Positions 1 to 8,186 of a stretch of DNA of 64,000 nucleotides are shown here, piece by piece; positions within the stretch are counted from its first letter, which is position 1; each line of letters begins with the position of its first letter. A program made the position numbers and the translations under genes. The DNA lies in contig NZ_SRZX01000002.1 in assembly GCF_004792665.1 (NCBI RefSeq), positions 62,001-126,000 on the forward strand, read 5' to 3'. Under the pieces are notes generated by a model that saw nothing but the letters and a program-made list of their open reading frames with translations, ran no database searches and was not told the origin of the DNA. The DNA comes from Marinobacter orientalis. GTDB lineage: Bacteria; Pseudomonadota; Gammaproteobacteria; Pseudomonadales; Oleiphilaceae.

Positions 1-1
1 C

Positions 2-136
2 GACGGTTACATCATATTTGATGTCGAGCGTCTGCGCGTTCCTATGCAAAAGATCACTGACTTTTTCCAGGAGCAGACAGGCGCTGACCAAGCCTTTGCC
101 TCCCTTTATCCCACTGTACGGAGCTTGCCGTGTTAA
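2..136 (+). CDS. C-terminal fragment of an unknown protein (5' end outside window)
   Basis: An open frame enters from the left edge in frame 2 and ends with TAA at 134-136, leaving 44 residues that begin DGYIIFDVERLRVP. The next gene starts with GTG at 130, overlapping this stop, as in the other tightly packed genes of the island. The fragment is too short to assign. It could belong to the same element as the AlpA-like and HUH-protein genes downstream. The existence of a gene end is likely; its identity is unknown. Confidence 0.5.
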   Translation, partial: DGYIIFDVERLRVPMQKITDFFQEQTGADQAFASLYPTVRSLPC

Positions 137-990
137 TAGAACAGATGGACCATCTGAGCGTTTGGGAAGTCGCCCACCGCTGGCATGGTTATGACCCGAA
201 TCTGACTGACCCATTAACATTACCGCTACCTATCCAGGACACTCTGCGAAACATCACGCGGCAGCAATTCCGTCACGAGCTTTCCGTTTGTTCAACCAAT
301 GGCGTCGTTCGCAAAAGCCGTCAAACGTTACCGAGCTTTGAAGACTTCGTCATTCCGGAGTTTACAGAGTCCGAAATAGAGGAGGGTTCGACCGACGAGG
401 GCCATCCCATGAAAACGGTGTGGTTAAGTGAGGCGGTCAACACTCTCAGCGAGGAGGATCGCCAGGACCGTTACGAGGAATTCTCGGACAACTGGACACG
501 CCGGCACGACGAGGCGGTCAAAGATTTTCCTCGATGTTTCGATCAAAGGGTATTCCGAAAAGCGGATCTGGAAAAGGTCCACGTCTTGCGCTCTGATGTA
601 CTTAGGCTCTGTGAGCTGGGCAATATGGCTCTACCCGCCTTTTGGTTTTCGGACTCAGAACGAGAGGACCATCAACGGTATTTGGAAACGGGCAACGCCT
701 CGGACTCAGTTCATCAGCGTGCCGCGCGTATGAAACGGGAAGAGATCGATGCTTTCTGGTCCCGCCTTAGTACTCAACAGAAGCATCGTCTACTTTGCCG
801 TGAGATTGCTGCCGCTATTTGGCTAAAAGCACCCGACCGCAACATTGCGAATATCATACGTGACCCAGCTATCCATGAACTGGGAGGTGGGAAGTACTAC
901 GGCGATGACAAAACCGTCAGAGAATGGATCAAGGATCTGGACCCTCGACCACCGGAGATGAAAAAAGGCGGCCGCCCTGCTGGCCAATAA
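130..990 (+). CDS. Unknown 286-aa island protein
   Basis: The product is a soluble, charged protein with no signal peptide or membrane segment. It opens with a motif like LSVWEVAHRWHGYDP (about residues 9-23), which I associate with uncharacterised proteins of integrated elements in gammaproteobacteria. The C-terminal third (about 225-275) contains AAAIWLKAPDRNIANI and VREWIKDLDP, which look like a helical DNA-binding or primase-associated region; that is only an impression. The start is GTG at 130, preceded by CGGAG at suitable spacing; ATG at 145 is the alternative. The gene overlaps the end of the preceding frame and lies 111 bp before the AlpA-like gene. I do not recognise a function. Confidence 0.7.
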   Translation: MLIEQMDHLSVWEVAHRWHGYDPNLTDPLTLPLPIQDTLRNITRQQFRHELSVCSTNGVVRKSRQTLPSFEDFVIPEFTESEIEEGSTDEGHPMKTVWLSEAVNTLSEEDRQDRYEEFSDNWTRRHDEAVKDFPRCFDQRVFRKADLEKVHVLRSDVLRLCELGNMALPAFWFSDSEREDHQRYLETGNASDSVHQRAARMKREEIDAFWSRLSTQQKHRLLCREIAAAIWLKAPDRNIANIIRDPAIHELGGGKYYGDDKTVREWIKDLDPRPPEMKKGGRPAGQ

Positions 991-1015
991 ACCCCCCGTC
1001 TGAGAACAATAACCT

Positions 1016-1034
1016 CCCGTCTGAGCCAGACGGG
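1016..1034 (+). terminator. Hairpin after the 130-990 gene, with a direct repeat
   Basis: A 7-bp perfect stem (CCCGTCT / AGACGGG, loop GAGCC) is followed by AATATTTT, so it could end transcription of the upstream gene or attenuate the AlpA-like gene. Its left half, CCCGTCTGAG, also occurs at 995-1004, giving two direct copies 21 bp apart. That pattern could also be a binding site of the element's small regulator. Confidence 0.5.
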
Positions 1035-1101
1035 AATATTTTGCTCGCCTCGAAACCCGCAAAGTCTCTCCAACGCCAAATAACGCGATTGGAGATACAC
1101 A

Positions 1102-1308
1102 ATGCAAACAGCCCTTCTCAATACCAAAGAAGCCGCCGAGTTCCTGGGTGTAAGTTGCGCCTTTCTGGAGCGGGACCGCTGCTATACCGGTCGAATTCGC
1201 TTCATCAAGGTTGGAAGCCGAGCGGTCCGGTATCGGCTAGAGGATCTTAACCAATTCATCGAAAATCAGGTCCGCCGTTCAACAGCCCACGTGGCGGTGT
1301 CGCTATGA
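1102..1308 (+). CDS. AlpA/excisionase-like HTH protein
   Basis: This 68-aa protein is a small MerR-type winged helix of the HTH_17/AlpA class. The helix-turn-helix reads LLNTKEAAEFLGVS at residues 5-18. A wing-like IKVGSRAVRYRLEDL follows at about 35-49, matching the F-x-x-G-x-x-x-R-Y/F-x-x-x-D-L pattern of the family. Such proteins act as excisionases or transcription factors for integrated elements and often lie beside a Rep gene, as here. GGAG lies upstream of the ATG. The stop codon overlaps the next gene's ATG (ATGA at 1305-1308), so the two are probably coupled. The family call is firm; the role as excisionase or regulator of the HUH-protein operon is inference. Confidence 0.85.
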   Translation: MQTALLNTKEAAEFLGVSCAFLERDRCYTGRIRFIKVGSRAVRYRLEDLNQFIENQVRRSTAHVAVSL

Positions 1309-1643
1309 AATGTTTAGCCATGCTCTATACGCTAATGCTAAGCCTTTTACTTGGCGTCCATTTTTTTGTGATTGAGAAGCGCGATCATGTCATGGAAGCG
1401 CATTTCAGTGCTGGTTGGCCTATTAGGTCAGGCGAACCTACAGCAGAAGGTCAAACCCCAGTGATACCGCGGGGTTTCGCGCCCGGTACTGTACCTGATG
1501 AACCCCGACCCCGAGACCTAACAGGTTCAGGCGCCCTTGAACGTGATCCGCCAGTAAATCGGAGCGCCAACATAATAAGTTTCTACAGGGTCAAAATTTC
1601 CGCGCCCAATTTCATTGGACCAAAGGCATCCGGAAAGGTGTGA
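1305..1643 (+). CDS. Small membrane-anchored hypothetical protein
   Basis: A 112-aa frame fits exactly between its neighbours: its ATG overlaps the AlpA-like stop by 4 bp, and its TGA ends one base before the ATG of the HUH-protein gene. That packing supports a real gene. Residues 4-23 form one hydrophobic segment (AMLYTLMLSLLLGVHFFV), followed by a Pro/Arg-rich, low-complexity tail of about 85 residues with no recognisable domain. Composition of the tail is weak coding evidence. The region could instead be untranslated DNA holding the nick site or control signals for the downstream HUH protein. Function unknown. Confidence 0.45.
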   Translation: MKCLAMLYTLMLSLLLGVHFFVIEKRDHVMEAHFSAGWPIRSGEPTAEGQTPVIPRGFAPGTVPDEPRPRDLTGSGALERDPPVNRSANIISFYRVKISAPNFIGPKASGKV

Positions 1644-1644
1644 C

Positions 1645-3711
1645 ATGAAACCCAGCTACACCAGCAAAGAAACCCTGGACCGGGCGCAGTTATCTGCGGC
1701 CCGGTTTTTTGATGAGCCGTATGGTTCTTTCATTAGTCGGGTACACCCAAACCTTGCAACTAAGCTTAGCAAGGATCGGGCTGCCCGACTGACCGAAGTG
1801 AGCCAAAGGCGAGAAGAGGCCTATAGGCTAGTCAAGGCGGCGAAAAGTCCGACAGACCGTTTTCCGGGCCTGACTGGGCTGTATTTCAACAGGCCAGGGG
1901 ATCGGAAGTTCCCAAAACAGAATCCAGCCACCACAACTCCCAGCGGCAAGCCGGAAGCGGATCACACAGCGGCTGACCTGACCGGGCCGGGCACCTGGGC
2001 GGTAGTGGAAAAGCGCGATTGGTGCCAGGAACACCGGATCAGATTAGAAACCCGGCCGGGCGCGGGCGTGCAAACCCCGGATAGCAGCGGGGACCGCTGG
2101 ACGGATATGTTAACCGAGCGCGGAGCTAGGAAAATCTCGGAATCCTGTTACTACATGGCATGCCAGCGCGGAGGATTTACTACCTTTGCAACCTTGACCC
2201 TCAATGACCAGGCGCGGGAGCGTATGACCCGCCAGGGAATGGTTCCCAAATTCCGGTTGGATGCAGCCGGGCACCCGCTGCCCCCAGAAGCCGCCAGGGC
2301 AAAACCGGGCAGTTTTTCGTTGAAGTACCACCCCTCGAAAGAAGAAACCCCAGCCTACAACGTGGCGGAGGTAAACAAAGATTGGAAACCGGTAACCATT
2401 CAAGACCCTGACTTCGGACCCCTTCGGTACAATCCGCTGAAAGAGGGTTATGTGTGGAGCCTGCAAAAAGAAGTCAGCCGGTTTTTTGAGGCGGCAAACA
2501 AGGTCTATCAGCGGGGGTGGCAGTACAAAAGACTGGCGAACCGACCAACCGAGCGTGGAGGGATTGCTTGCGACCTTGAAACCCGCCAGGAGTACCAACC
2601 GCTGACCATGAAAACGATAAAGGTAGCCGGATCGCGGGCGCTGTATTGTGCGGAAGCCGAAGCCGAGAGAGAGGAAAAGGGCGAACCCTACACCCCCATA
2701 CGCTACTACAAGAAGCGGCCACCCTGCCCCCGTAGGGCGTACCGGGTATTGAGCGAACAACACGCGGGAAAGCTCCCGTACACCCCCCTGAAGTGGTGGC
2801 GTGAACCCCTGGCGTACCTTTGGGTGGCGGAGAATCCGAACCGCAAAGACGACAACGGCGAACCCCTCCCAATTTGCGATGAGGACGGAGTTTATAACGA
2901 ACGTGCCACCAACCCGCATATCCATATCATGATGGCCTGGAGAGTGGAGCGTAAGCACTTCCGGCACTGGGCAGCGCGGTTAGAGAAGCTATGGGGGCAT
3001 GGCACAAACCACTTGGAAAAGATTAAAGATCCGCAGAAAGCAGGGAGTTACGTGGCAAAGGCGGCGGGCTATCTGTGCAAGGCACAAGGCAAAAGTGATC
3101 AGGGTGAAATCCGGGGCAACCGCTACGGCATCGCAGCACGAGCCAGGGCACCAGGTTGGATCGAATGCGAACGGCATCAAGTAGGCATGATGGGATGGTT
3201 ATTAGCCGAAGCACATGAACTGTGGAGCGAAAAACACGGAGACAAAATCCAACGGCGTGAACAACTCAAGTCCCAACTAGCGGCGGCAAATGATCCCACG
3301 TACCGACAAAAAATTGGGCGAATCCTGGATGCGACCCGCAAAGAAATTGAACCTTTACCACGAATGAGCAAGTACGCGGCGCTATTCAAAAGCGAGAAAC
3401 AAAAAGATCAGTTCATAGATTGGGCCAGGCGCAAGGGCTGGACAAAAAAACCACAATGTAGTTTGTGGCTGACTGAATGGCGCAAAGCACAATGGGAGCG
3501 ACGACAACACCGAATCATCACCAGGATAGACGCTGGAACGATGGAACGATTAGAACCGAACAGAAACGATGTTGTCGACTGGATAGAAATGGCCGATTCA
3601 GGAGCGGTTGCGTGCAGCGATGATCAACACTCGCCAGTCGCCATCGAAACTACTGACTATTTTGAAGGCCGACCCATTTTTGAACAGGAATCTTACTTAG
3701 CTCTTTATTGA
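1645..3711 (+). CDS. HUH-endonuclease replication initiator/relaxase-like protein
   Basis: This 688-aa protein carries the three landmarks of an HUH nuclease. A motif-1-like strand TTFATLTLN lies near residue 180, the metal-binding PHIHIMM has its two histidines at 425 and 427, and the nucleophile helix is GSYVAKAAGYLCK with Tyr469 (and Tyr476) and Lys472. HUH enzymes nick one strand and stay covalently bound through tyrosine, starting rolling-circle replication or mobilisation. The unusually long insert between motif 1 and the HUH motif sets it apart from short plasmid Reps. ATG at 1645, with GGAAAGG just upstream, is preferred over the TTG at 1615. It follows the AlpA-like operon directly. 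Chromosomal placement suggests an integrated plasmid- or phage-satellite-like element; the exact family is uncertain. Confidence 0.75.
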   Translation: MKPSYTSKETLDRAQLSAARFFDEPYGSFISRVHPNLATKLSKDRAARLTEVSQRREEAYRLVKAAKSPTDRFPGLTGLYFNRPGDRKFPKQNPATTTPSGKPEADHTAADLTGPGTWAVVEKRDWCQEHRIRLETRPGAGVQTPDSSGDRWTDMLTERGARKISESCYYMACQRGGFTTFATLTLNDQARERMTRQGMVPKFRLDAAGHPLPPEAARAKPGSFSLKYHPSKEETPAYNVAEVNKDWKPVTIQDPDFGPLRYNPLKEGYVWSLQKEVSRFFEAANKVYQRGWQYKRLANRPTERGGIACDLETRQEYQPLTMKTIKVAGSRALYCAEAEAEREEKGEPYTPIRYYKKRPPCPRRAYRVLSEQHAGKLPYTPLKWWREPLAYLWVAENPNRKDDNGEPLPICDEDGVYNERATNPHIHIMMAWRVERKHFRHWAARLEKLWGHGTNHLEKIKDPQKAGSYVAKAAGYLCKAQGKSDQGEIRGNRYGIAARARAPGWIECERHQVGMMGWLLAEAHELWSEKHGDKIQRREQLKSQLAAANDPTYRQKIGRILDATRKEIEPLPRMSKYAALFKSEKQKDQFIDWARRKGWTKKPQCSLWLTEWRKAQWERRQHRIITRIDAGTMERLEPNRNDVVDWIEMADSGAVACSDDQHSPVAIETTDYFEGRPIFEQESYLALY

Positions 3712-3724
3712 GAGCGGAGATACC

Positions 3725-3747
3725 GGCCGCCGAATAGGACGGCGGCC
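3725..3747. terminator. Perfect GC-rich inverted repeat between convergent genes
   Basis: An 8-bp perfect stem (GGCCGCCG / CGGCGGCC, loop AATAGGA) lies between the end of the HUH-protein gene and the end of the convergent lipoprotein gene. There is no clean T-run on either side, so efficiency is uncertain. Its position suits a shared, bidirectional terminator. Confidence 0.55.
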
Positions 3748-3766
3748 TAGGAGTTACTTTCTTGAG

Positions 3767-4531
3767 TTATCTCAGTCCAATAAACAGCCCTGCAACTACG
3801 CCATTCCGACCTGCGAAGCTTATTTCGCCCAAGCTTGGATCATAAGCGCCAACGCCCGCAAAACTTCCATCGCGTTCAGACCCAGTGGCGATAGTTGTAT
3901 CACCGCAATTCGAGGCAGTGTAGGTAACTTCAAAAATGTTTATTGCTGTATCAGGAATAGTGAGTGTTCCATTGAATACACAGCCGGTCTCATCGCTACC
4001 AGTTACTGAGCCATCCGAACTGATAGTCACGGATGAGGTATAAAAACCTGCCTCGTCCATAGTATATGTTCCAGATACCGCTTCAAGGGTCACTCCTCGA
4101 TCACTAAACGTATTCTCGCGCTGTAGTGTGATATCAGAATTGAAGCCCTCTGCGCTGGCCGTAAGCGATGCAGACTCACTGGAGGTAACGGTGCCCGTCA
4201 AAGAACCAGTGGTGAGCTCCCACGAGTCGAAAAGAATATAATCCGTCCCGGAACCACTTATTGACGAACCGTCAAAGCTGATCGATCCAAAAGTTATATC
4301 ATCCACGTCAAAAGCGGACGCGTATTTACCGGTTGGACTGAGATATGTGATTCCTTCTGCTGAACCACCGTCATCAAAGACGGACTTGGTCACAAAAGCA
4401 CCTGCCTGAAGTTCTACAGTATTTTCGCTCGTGTCGGAACTACTGGAGCCCCCTCCACCACATGCACTTAGGGTAACCAATGCGCACAGAGCTGTGGCCG
4501 CACGTCCTGAGCTTTTGATTCTATAAAACAT
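3767..4531 (-). CDS. Lipoprotein of unknown function (island cargo)
   Basis: From ATG 4531 the product has 254 residues and a lipoprotein signal: basic MFYRIKSSGR, a hydrophobic stretch, and the lipobox LSAC followed by GGGGSSSS. That Gly/Ser tether suggests lipid anchoring of a globular domain outside the inner membrane. The rest is rich in Ser, Thr, Gly and Asp, with repeated beta-strand-like patterns. The only cysteines after the lipobox are in ETGCVFNG and ASNCGDT. ATG 4531 is chosen over 4570 because AAGGA precedes it and the signal peptide then starts correctly. The body resembles secreted beta-sandwich proteins, but I recognise no family. It is convergent with the HUH-protein gene. Confidence 0.75.
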   Translation of the reverse strand: MFYRIKSSGRAATALCALVTLSACGGGGSSSSDTSENTVELQAGAFVTKSVFDDGGSAEGITYLSPTGKYASAFDVDDITFGSISFDGSSISGSGTDYILFDSWELTTGSLTGTVTSSESASLTASAEGFNSDITLQRENTFSDRGVTLEAVSGTYTMDEAGFYTSSVTISSDGSVTGSDETGCVFNGTLTIPDTAINIFEVTYTASNCGDTTIATGSERDGSFAGVGAYDPSLGEISFAGRNGVVAGLFIGLR

Positions 4532-4775
4532 TCGAGCATTCCTTACTGCGGGGTTAGAAACCGCCCTCATCTAAACGTCTGAGGAAAAGGGCGTGATTGT
4601 CGCGGCAAAAAACCTGTTGTTGCAGAGATTTACCAGCCACAGAAACTTAGTTTGCGCTCTATCTCACCGCAAGTATGGCGCCAGTATTTTTCGTGAAGTT
4701 GTGTAACCAATCAGAAAAAATAAATCTGTTCCGGATTTTGTCCGAGCCGGACTGAAAAACAGCCCATTATTTAAA

Positions 4776-5111
4776 CTACCTCAAAGGTGTAACACGCCTC
4801 TTCGCGTCGCAGAAGAAATCTTTTTCTTTGAGCATTGTTTGGCGAACAGAGCCAGTTTGATGTTTGATGTCGTAGCCTAAATTCCAGCACTTTACTGCAA
4901 AGTGCCACTGTGCGTATCGGCGGCAGCCTTTCCAATCTAGTCCGCCATACTCTTTGCAGACACTATTTGCTACAACTCTTCCGTTATTCGCAATTTGGTA
5001 GCTGAAGCGGTAGTGCTCGGGAGGATCGTCCGACAATTTTGTTCCAGCCCATGTAGACTCAAGCCCTAAAAGTAGCGCTACAACAAACGGCATTATTTTG
5101 GTTTTATTCAA
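4776..5111 (-). CDS. Small secreted Cys-containing protein, unknown
   Basis: This 111-aa protein starts with a clear Sec signal peptide (MNKTKIMPFVVALLLGLESTWA, cleavage after about residue 22). The mature part of about 89 residues has four cysteines (in NSVCKEYGG, WKGCRRYA, AVKCWNLG and DFFCDAK), compatible with two disulfide bonds in the periplasm, and is basic near its end. No domain is recognised. About 200 bp with no evident gene separates it from the upstream HNH gene and from the downstream lipoprotein, so it is probably transcribed alone. Its role in the island is unknown. Confidence 0.65.
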   Translation of the reverse strand: MNKTKIMPFVVALLLGLESTWAGTKLSDDPPEHYRFSYQIANNGRVVANSVCKEYGGLDWKGCRRYAQWHFAVKCWNLGYDIKHQTGSVRQTMLKEKDFFCDAKRRVTPLR

Positions 5112-5332
5112 CTCTGTTTCCTTAAGCGCTGAGTCCCTGATCTCCGCAGATCGTTGGGCTCGATCGCAATCATTTAAATTGTTGGCTGCTAAAACACTCG
5201 CAGGCTGTCCAGGCCATCACCACCACTTTCACCTGAAAGAAACTGAACAAGAAAACCATCGCCACCTTGGAGTTCTGTCAATAACTGTACTCAGTGGTAA
5301 AAGCGTCAAGTATATGTAGCGACAGCTTTTCG

Positions 5333-6154
5333 TTATTTACTAATCACTGATTCAAATTCAGCAATTTTCTGAATCAAGTGCTCGTTGTATGTAGAACCAT
5401 CGATACCAAAATGAGCTCGTCGGTGACAGTTTGGGCAAAGGGCGGCAACATTCAAGGGCTCATCTGGGCCTCCGTCACCCAAACGGTGCAAGTGATGGAC
5501 CTCTAGGTACGGACCTTGTTTACCTTCAAATGGAGCCGGTTTTCCGCATCCTTCACAAACGCATTGGGAGCGCTTAAGCGCGTATAGTTTTACGGCTTCA
5601 GACCGGACGTAAACAGTTTGTTCGACTTGCTTCTTTGTAGCTTTTGCCGGCGCTTTCGCTCGCGCGAGCAAACCAAGTTCTGCCAAGGACATCTTTTTAG
5701 AAGGCTTTGGAATACCCTTAACTTCATGCTCAAATGGAATGCCCCCGCCCACAGGGAGTATCTCGAGATGAAAAATAAACGCTTCCCGGAGTGCCGACTC
5801 TTGGTCAGGTCGAGTGGCAGAGTGATGGTCGAGATACCTAGCTTCACCTACATAGCGAACCATGCCTTTTTGCACATACTCGAAAAGATGAAGCCTTTTC
5901 CCATTCTTGGCGTGATCTCGAATAGCTAAGTTGCCACGGACCATTTCCATGTCGCCGATCTGGCCCTCTCCTGTGTACCAAAAAGTACCATCATCCTGGA
6001 ACCGGTCTTCGTAGCCATACTCAGCCCCGGCATCGCCGGTGAAGAGAAGTATTATTGGATGGCGGGAGGGAGTGCTGATACCACCCTGTCTCTGTCCTCC
6101 AAGTGGAATTTGGATATCTTCTTTACGCTTATAAAGCTTTCCTATTTCAAACAT
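5333..6154 (-). CDS. Probable modification-dependent restriction endonuclease (SRA-like + HNH)
   Basis: This 273-aa protein has two parts. Residues about 15-110 contain GYEDRF, DGTFWYTGEGQIGDM and MVRGNLAI, a pattern I associate with the SRA-like base-reading domain of ScoMcrA-type enzymes. Residues about 198-250 are an HNH nuclease with zinc-binding CEGC (Cys200/Cys203) and CPNC (Cys240/Cys243), the catalytic His pair in EVHHLHRLGDGG (220-221), Asn235 and a closing His248. Such enzymes cut incoming DNA carrying modified bases (type IV restriction). It sits next to the retron on the same strand, 77 bp downstream of the RT gene, as in a defence cluster. The HNH call is firm; modification dependence is inferred from the N-terminal pattern. 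Confidence 0.75.
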   Translation of the reverse strand: MFEIGKLYKRKEDIQIPLGGQRQGGISTPSRHPIILLFTGDAGAEYGYEDRFQDDGTFWYTGEGQIGDMEMVRGNLAIRDHAKNGKRLHLFEYVQKGMVRYVGEARYLDHHSATRPDQESALREAFIFHLEILPVGGGIPFEHEVKGIPKPSKKMSLAELGLLARAKAPAKATKKQVEQTVYVRSEAVKLYALKRSQCVCEGCGKPAPFEGKQGPYLEVHHLHRLGDGGPDEPLNVAALCPNCHRRAHFGIDGSTYNEHLIQKIAEFESVISK

Positions 6155-6231
6155 TCCTCTTCCACTTAGCCAGTTACAATACGATTTTTCAGCGACCTTT
6201 TAGTGTCTGCCTACGGATAAAAGAGCTTTGA

Positions 6232-7143
6232 TTAAAGATCCCAGCTCTGAAAGTCTGGAGCTACTTTCCGTAGGTAAGATGGATCTACATCACTGAGATA
6301 GCACAAGTAGCCTTTAAGACGCTCCTTATCTTTCGCGGACAAATTCCCTTTATGGAAATTATGAACCATTGCTCTTACCTTCCTCTTAAGTTTCCTCCCA
6401 ACAGTAATCTCTTCATTTTGAGTAATAAAAAGCCCCGTAACCTTTTTAACAGTATTTTCATTGATAAACTGGGTTTTATTAGGGTTCAGCAAAAGGTTCG
6501 GACTTTCTATTTCGAATACTTGTTTTTTAATGAAACGATCGACATGTTCAAATATAGAGTTATCATAACCGGATATACATATATCATCTGCATACCTGGT
6601 ATATATCAGCGACTCAGAAGAACAAAATTCAGAAACCGCATTGTCAAAATCAAACATGACAGCATTCGATATAACAGGAGAGCTAGGCGCACCTATACAT
6701 AGCTCCAAACCCGGTCTATTTCCCGGACTCCAAAAAATTAATCTACTGAATATCTCTGCCTCGTATGCTGATATTCCCACATCGTTTTTACTGATTAACT
6801 TCAGAAAATCAGAAGGTTTTATCGATGGAAAAAAATCCTTAAAGTCGTATTTTACAAGAACCTTGTTACCAGCGTGTTTTTTCGCGTTGTCTAGGATACT
6901 CTTTTCAGAAACGTAAGCAGCGGCTGCTTCGTGGATTGGTAGTTTTGACAGGTATTCAGATACTAGCCAGCGTTGAACTTTCTTTAATGGCCTTGCAGGT
7001 TGAGCAACAAGCCGCAAGCCGGCACCATTTTTCTTGGGAATAAAGAACTTTTTATAGCGATGGGGAGCTAAAGAACAAAATTCTATGAATTTTTCCTCAG
7101 TGAAACCGAGATCTTTACAAACTTTTTCTATAGCTGTGCTCAT
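6232..7143 (-). CDS. Retron reverse transcriptase
   Basis: The product (303 aa, usual for retron RTs) shows the full motif set. The retron-specific NAxxH region X is NAKKH at 86-90. Motif A is KYDFKDFF at 98-105, motif B GAPSSPVISN at 151-160, the catalytic YADD at 184-187, and the retron VTG motif (region Y) at 235-237. The C-terminal RKLKRKVRAMVH belongs to the thumb, which recognises its own msr RNA. The enzyme uses the msr-msd RNA as primer and template to make branched msDNA. Its ATG overlaps the effector stop (ATGA, 7140-7143), so the two are translationally coupled. The gene is visibly more AT-rich than the flanking chromosome, consistent with transfer. Assignment as a retron RT is very secure. 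Confidence 0.95.
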   Translation of the reverse strand: MSTAIEKVCKDLGFTEEKFIEFCSLAPHRYKKFFIPKKNGAGLRLVAQPARPLKKVQRWLVSEYLSKLPIHEAAAAYVSEKSILDNAKKHAGNKVLVKYDFKDFFPSIKPSDFLKLISKNDVGISAYEAEIFSRLIFWSPGNRPGLELCIGAPSSPVISNAVMFDFDNAVSEFCSSESLIYTRYADDICISGYDNSIFEHVDRFIKKQVFEIESPNLLLNPNKTQFINENTVKKVTGLFITQNEEITVGRKLKRKVRAMVHNFHKGNLSAKDKERLKGYLCYLSDVDPSYLRKVAPDFQSWDL

Positions 7144-8159
7144 TTTCTCAGTCCGAGGGCATTATATCGAAAGTTGTCATTTTCCCTATAATATTCTAAT
7201 ACAGCATGTCGCAGAACGACGTGATTCTTCGTAGGTATAATTGATTCTGAATCCTCCTCATACCGAAACTTAAAGCGTTCAACATACTCTGGTCCGGGTA
7301 TATAGAAAGTATCAGACATATACTCTAAGGTATCTATAATGTTAAGCTTTCGTAAAAGGTAAATAATTTCCTTTACCTTTTTCCTCTCTAACTTTATCCC
7401 CAGATATTCTAGATAAAGTATTATTTCAGTCAATTTCAGAGCATGAAAAAAATATGTTAGCTCTGATAGCAGCAACGCAATATGCCCATTATTATATTTA
7501 TCAAACCTTGTAAGTTTAGGGCCATTTTTCTTAAACTCAATGTCTATCGCTTCAATGCAGTCCTTGGCAAGATTTCGATATACCTGCTTAGCGTCTTCAG
7601 AATCATCTAACTTGCTGGAAACAGAGCGTCCCCCATTTTCGACATGAAAATGCGTATTCCAATTCAGTTTTAGTAAGTGGCCTGGATATCTTTTCTGAAT
7701 CAATCGGAGGGGGCCCAGCTCCACAAAGCTGTTATGGGGAAGAGCTTGTTGGTTGACAATTACAATTAACTTCGGAGAGATTCGCTGTAGTGCAGTGAAA
7801 CTTCCTAGTTCAGCGTAGGCTCCTGGGCCCTCCAGTACTAATACGATCAGCGACGACAGATCCGCAAAATCGAGCTCAAAGTCGATTAGATTTTCGACAT
7901 TCGAATGGTGCAGCCAATCGTAGAACTCTTCGGCATTCCATAAATCTCGAGCAAAGTCCGGGGATAACTCTAAGCAACGCCTATTGATTGCATCTCGAAA
8001 AGAGAGGAATGGCACTTCGCGTTCATTGCCATCTTCATCTTTTTCGACTGTCACCAACGAAAACTGTCCACCACAAAGAAAAACGTACCCCAAAGGGTAC
8101 GTTAACCTTGTCTCGTTGACCTTAATACAAAGAAGTATATCGTCCCTAATGTCAGCCAC
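7140..8159 (-). CDS. Retron effector with nucleoside-deoxyribosyltransferase-like domain
   Basis: This 339-aa protein has an N-terminal Rossmann-like part with YVFLCGG at 25-31 and LEGPGAYAELGSF at 109-121. These match the FLxGG and E-(S)PG-x-x-AELG-x-F patterns of NDT-like N-glycosidase effectors, with Glu117 as the probable catalytic acid. The C-terminal part (about 220-320) is helical with a winged-helix look (LTEIILYLEYLGIKLERKK). This layout fits the effector of Ec86/St85-type (type II) retrons, where msDNA and RT hold the toxin in check until phage infection. The gene order, RNA then effector then RT, also fits. The Ser of the usual ESPG is Gly here (EGPG). The function as an abortive-infection toxin is inferred from the family. 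Confidence 0.85.
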   Translation of the reverse strand: MADIRDDILLCIKVNETRLTYPLGYVFLCGGQFSLVTVEKDEDGNEREVPFLSFRDAINRRCLELSPDFARDLWNAEEFYDWLHHSNVENLIDFELDFADLSSLIVLVLEGPGAYAELGSFTALQRISPKLIVIVNQQALPHNSFVELGPLRLIQKRYPGHLLKLNWNTHFHVENGGRSVSSKLDDSEDAKQVYRNLAKDCIEAIDIEFKKNGPKLTRFDKYNNGHIALLLSELTYFFHALKLTEIILYLEYLGIKLERKKVKEIIYLLRKLNIIDTLEYMSDTFYIPGPEYVERFKFRYEEDSESIIPTKNHVVLRHAVLEYYRENDNFRYNALGLRK

Positions 8160-8186
8160 AGCATTGCTCTTATCGGAACCTCAAAT

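Noticed and set aside
2110..2967. 285-aa minus-strand frame inside the HUH-protein gene
   Set aside because: Antisense to a gene with clear HUH motifs; no independent evidence.
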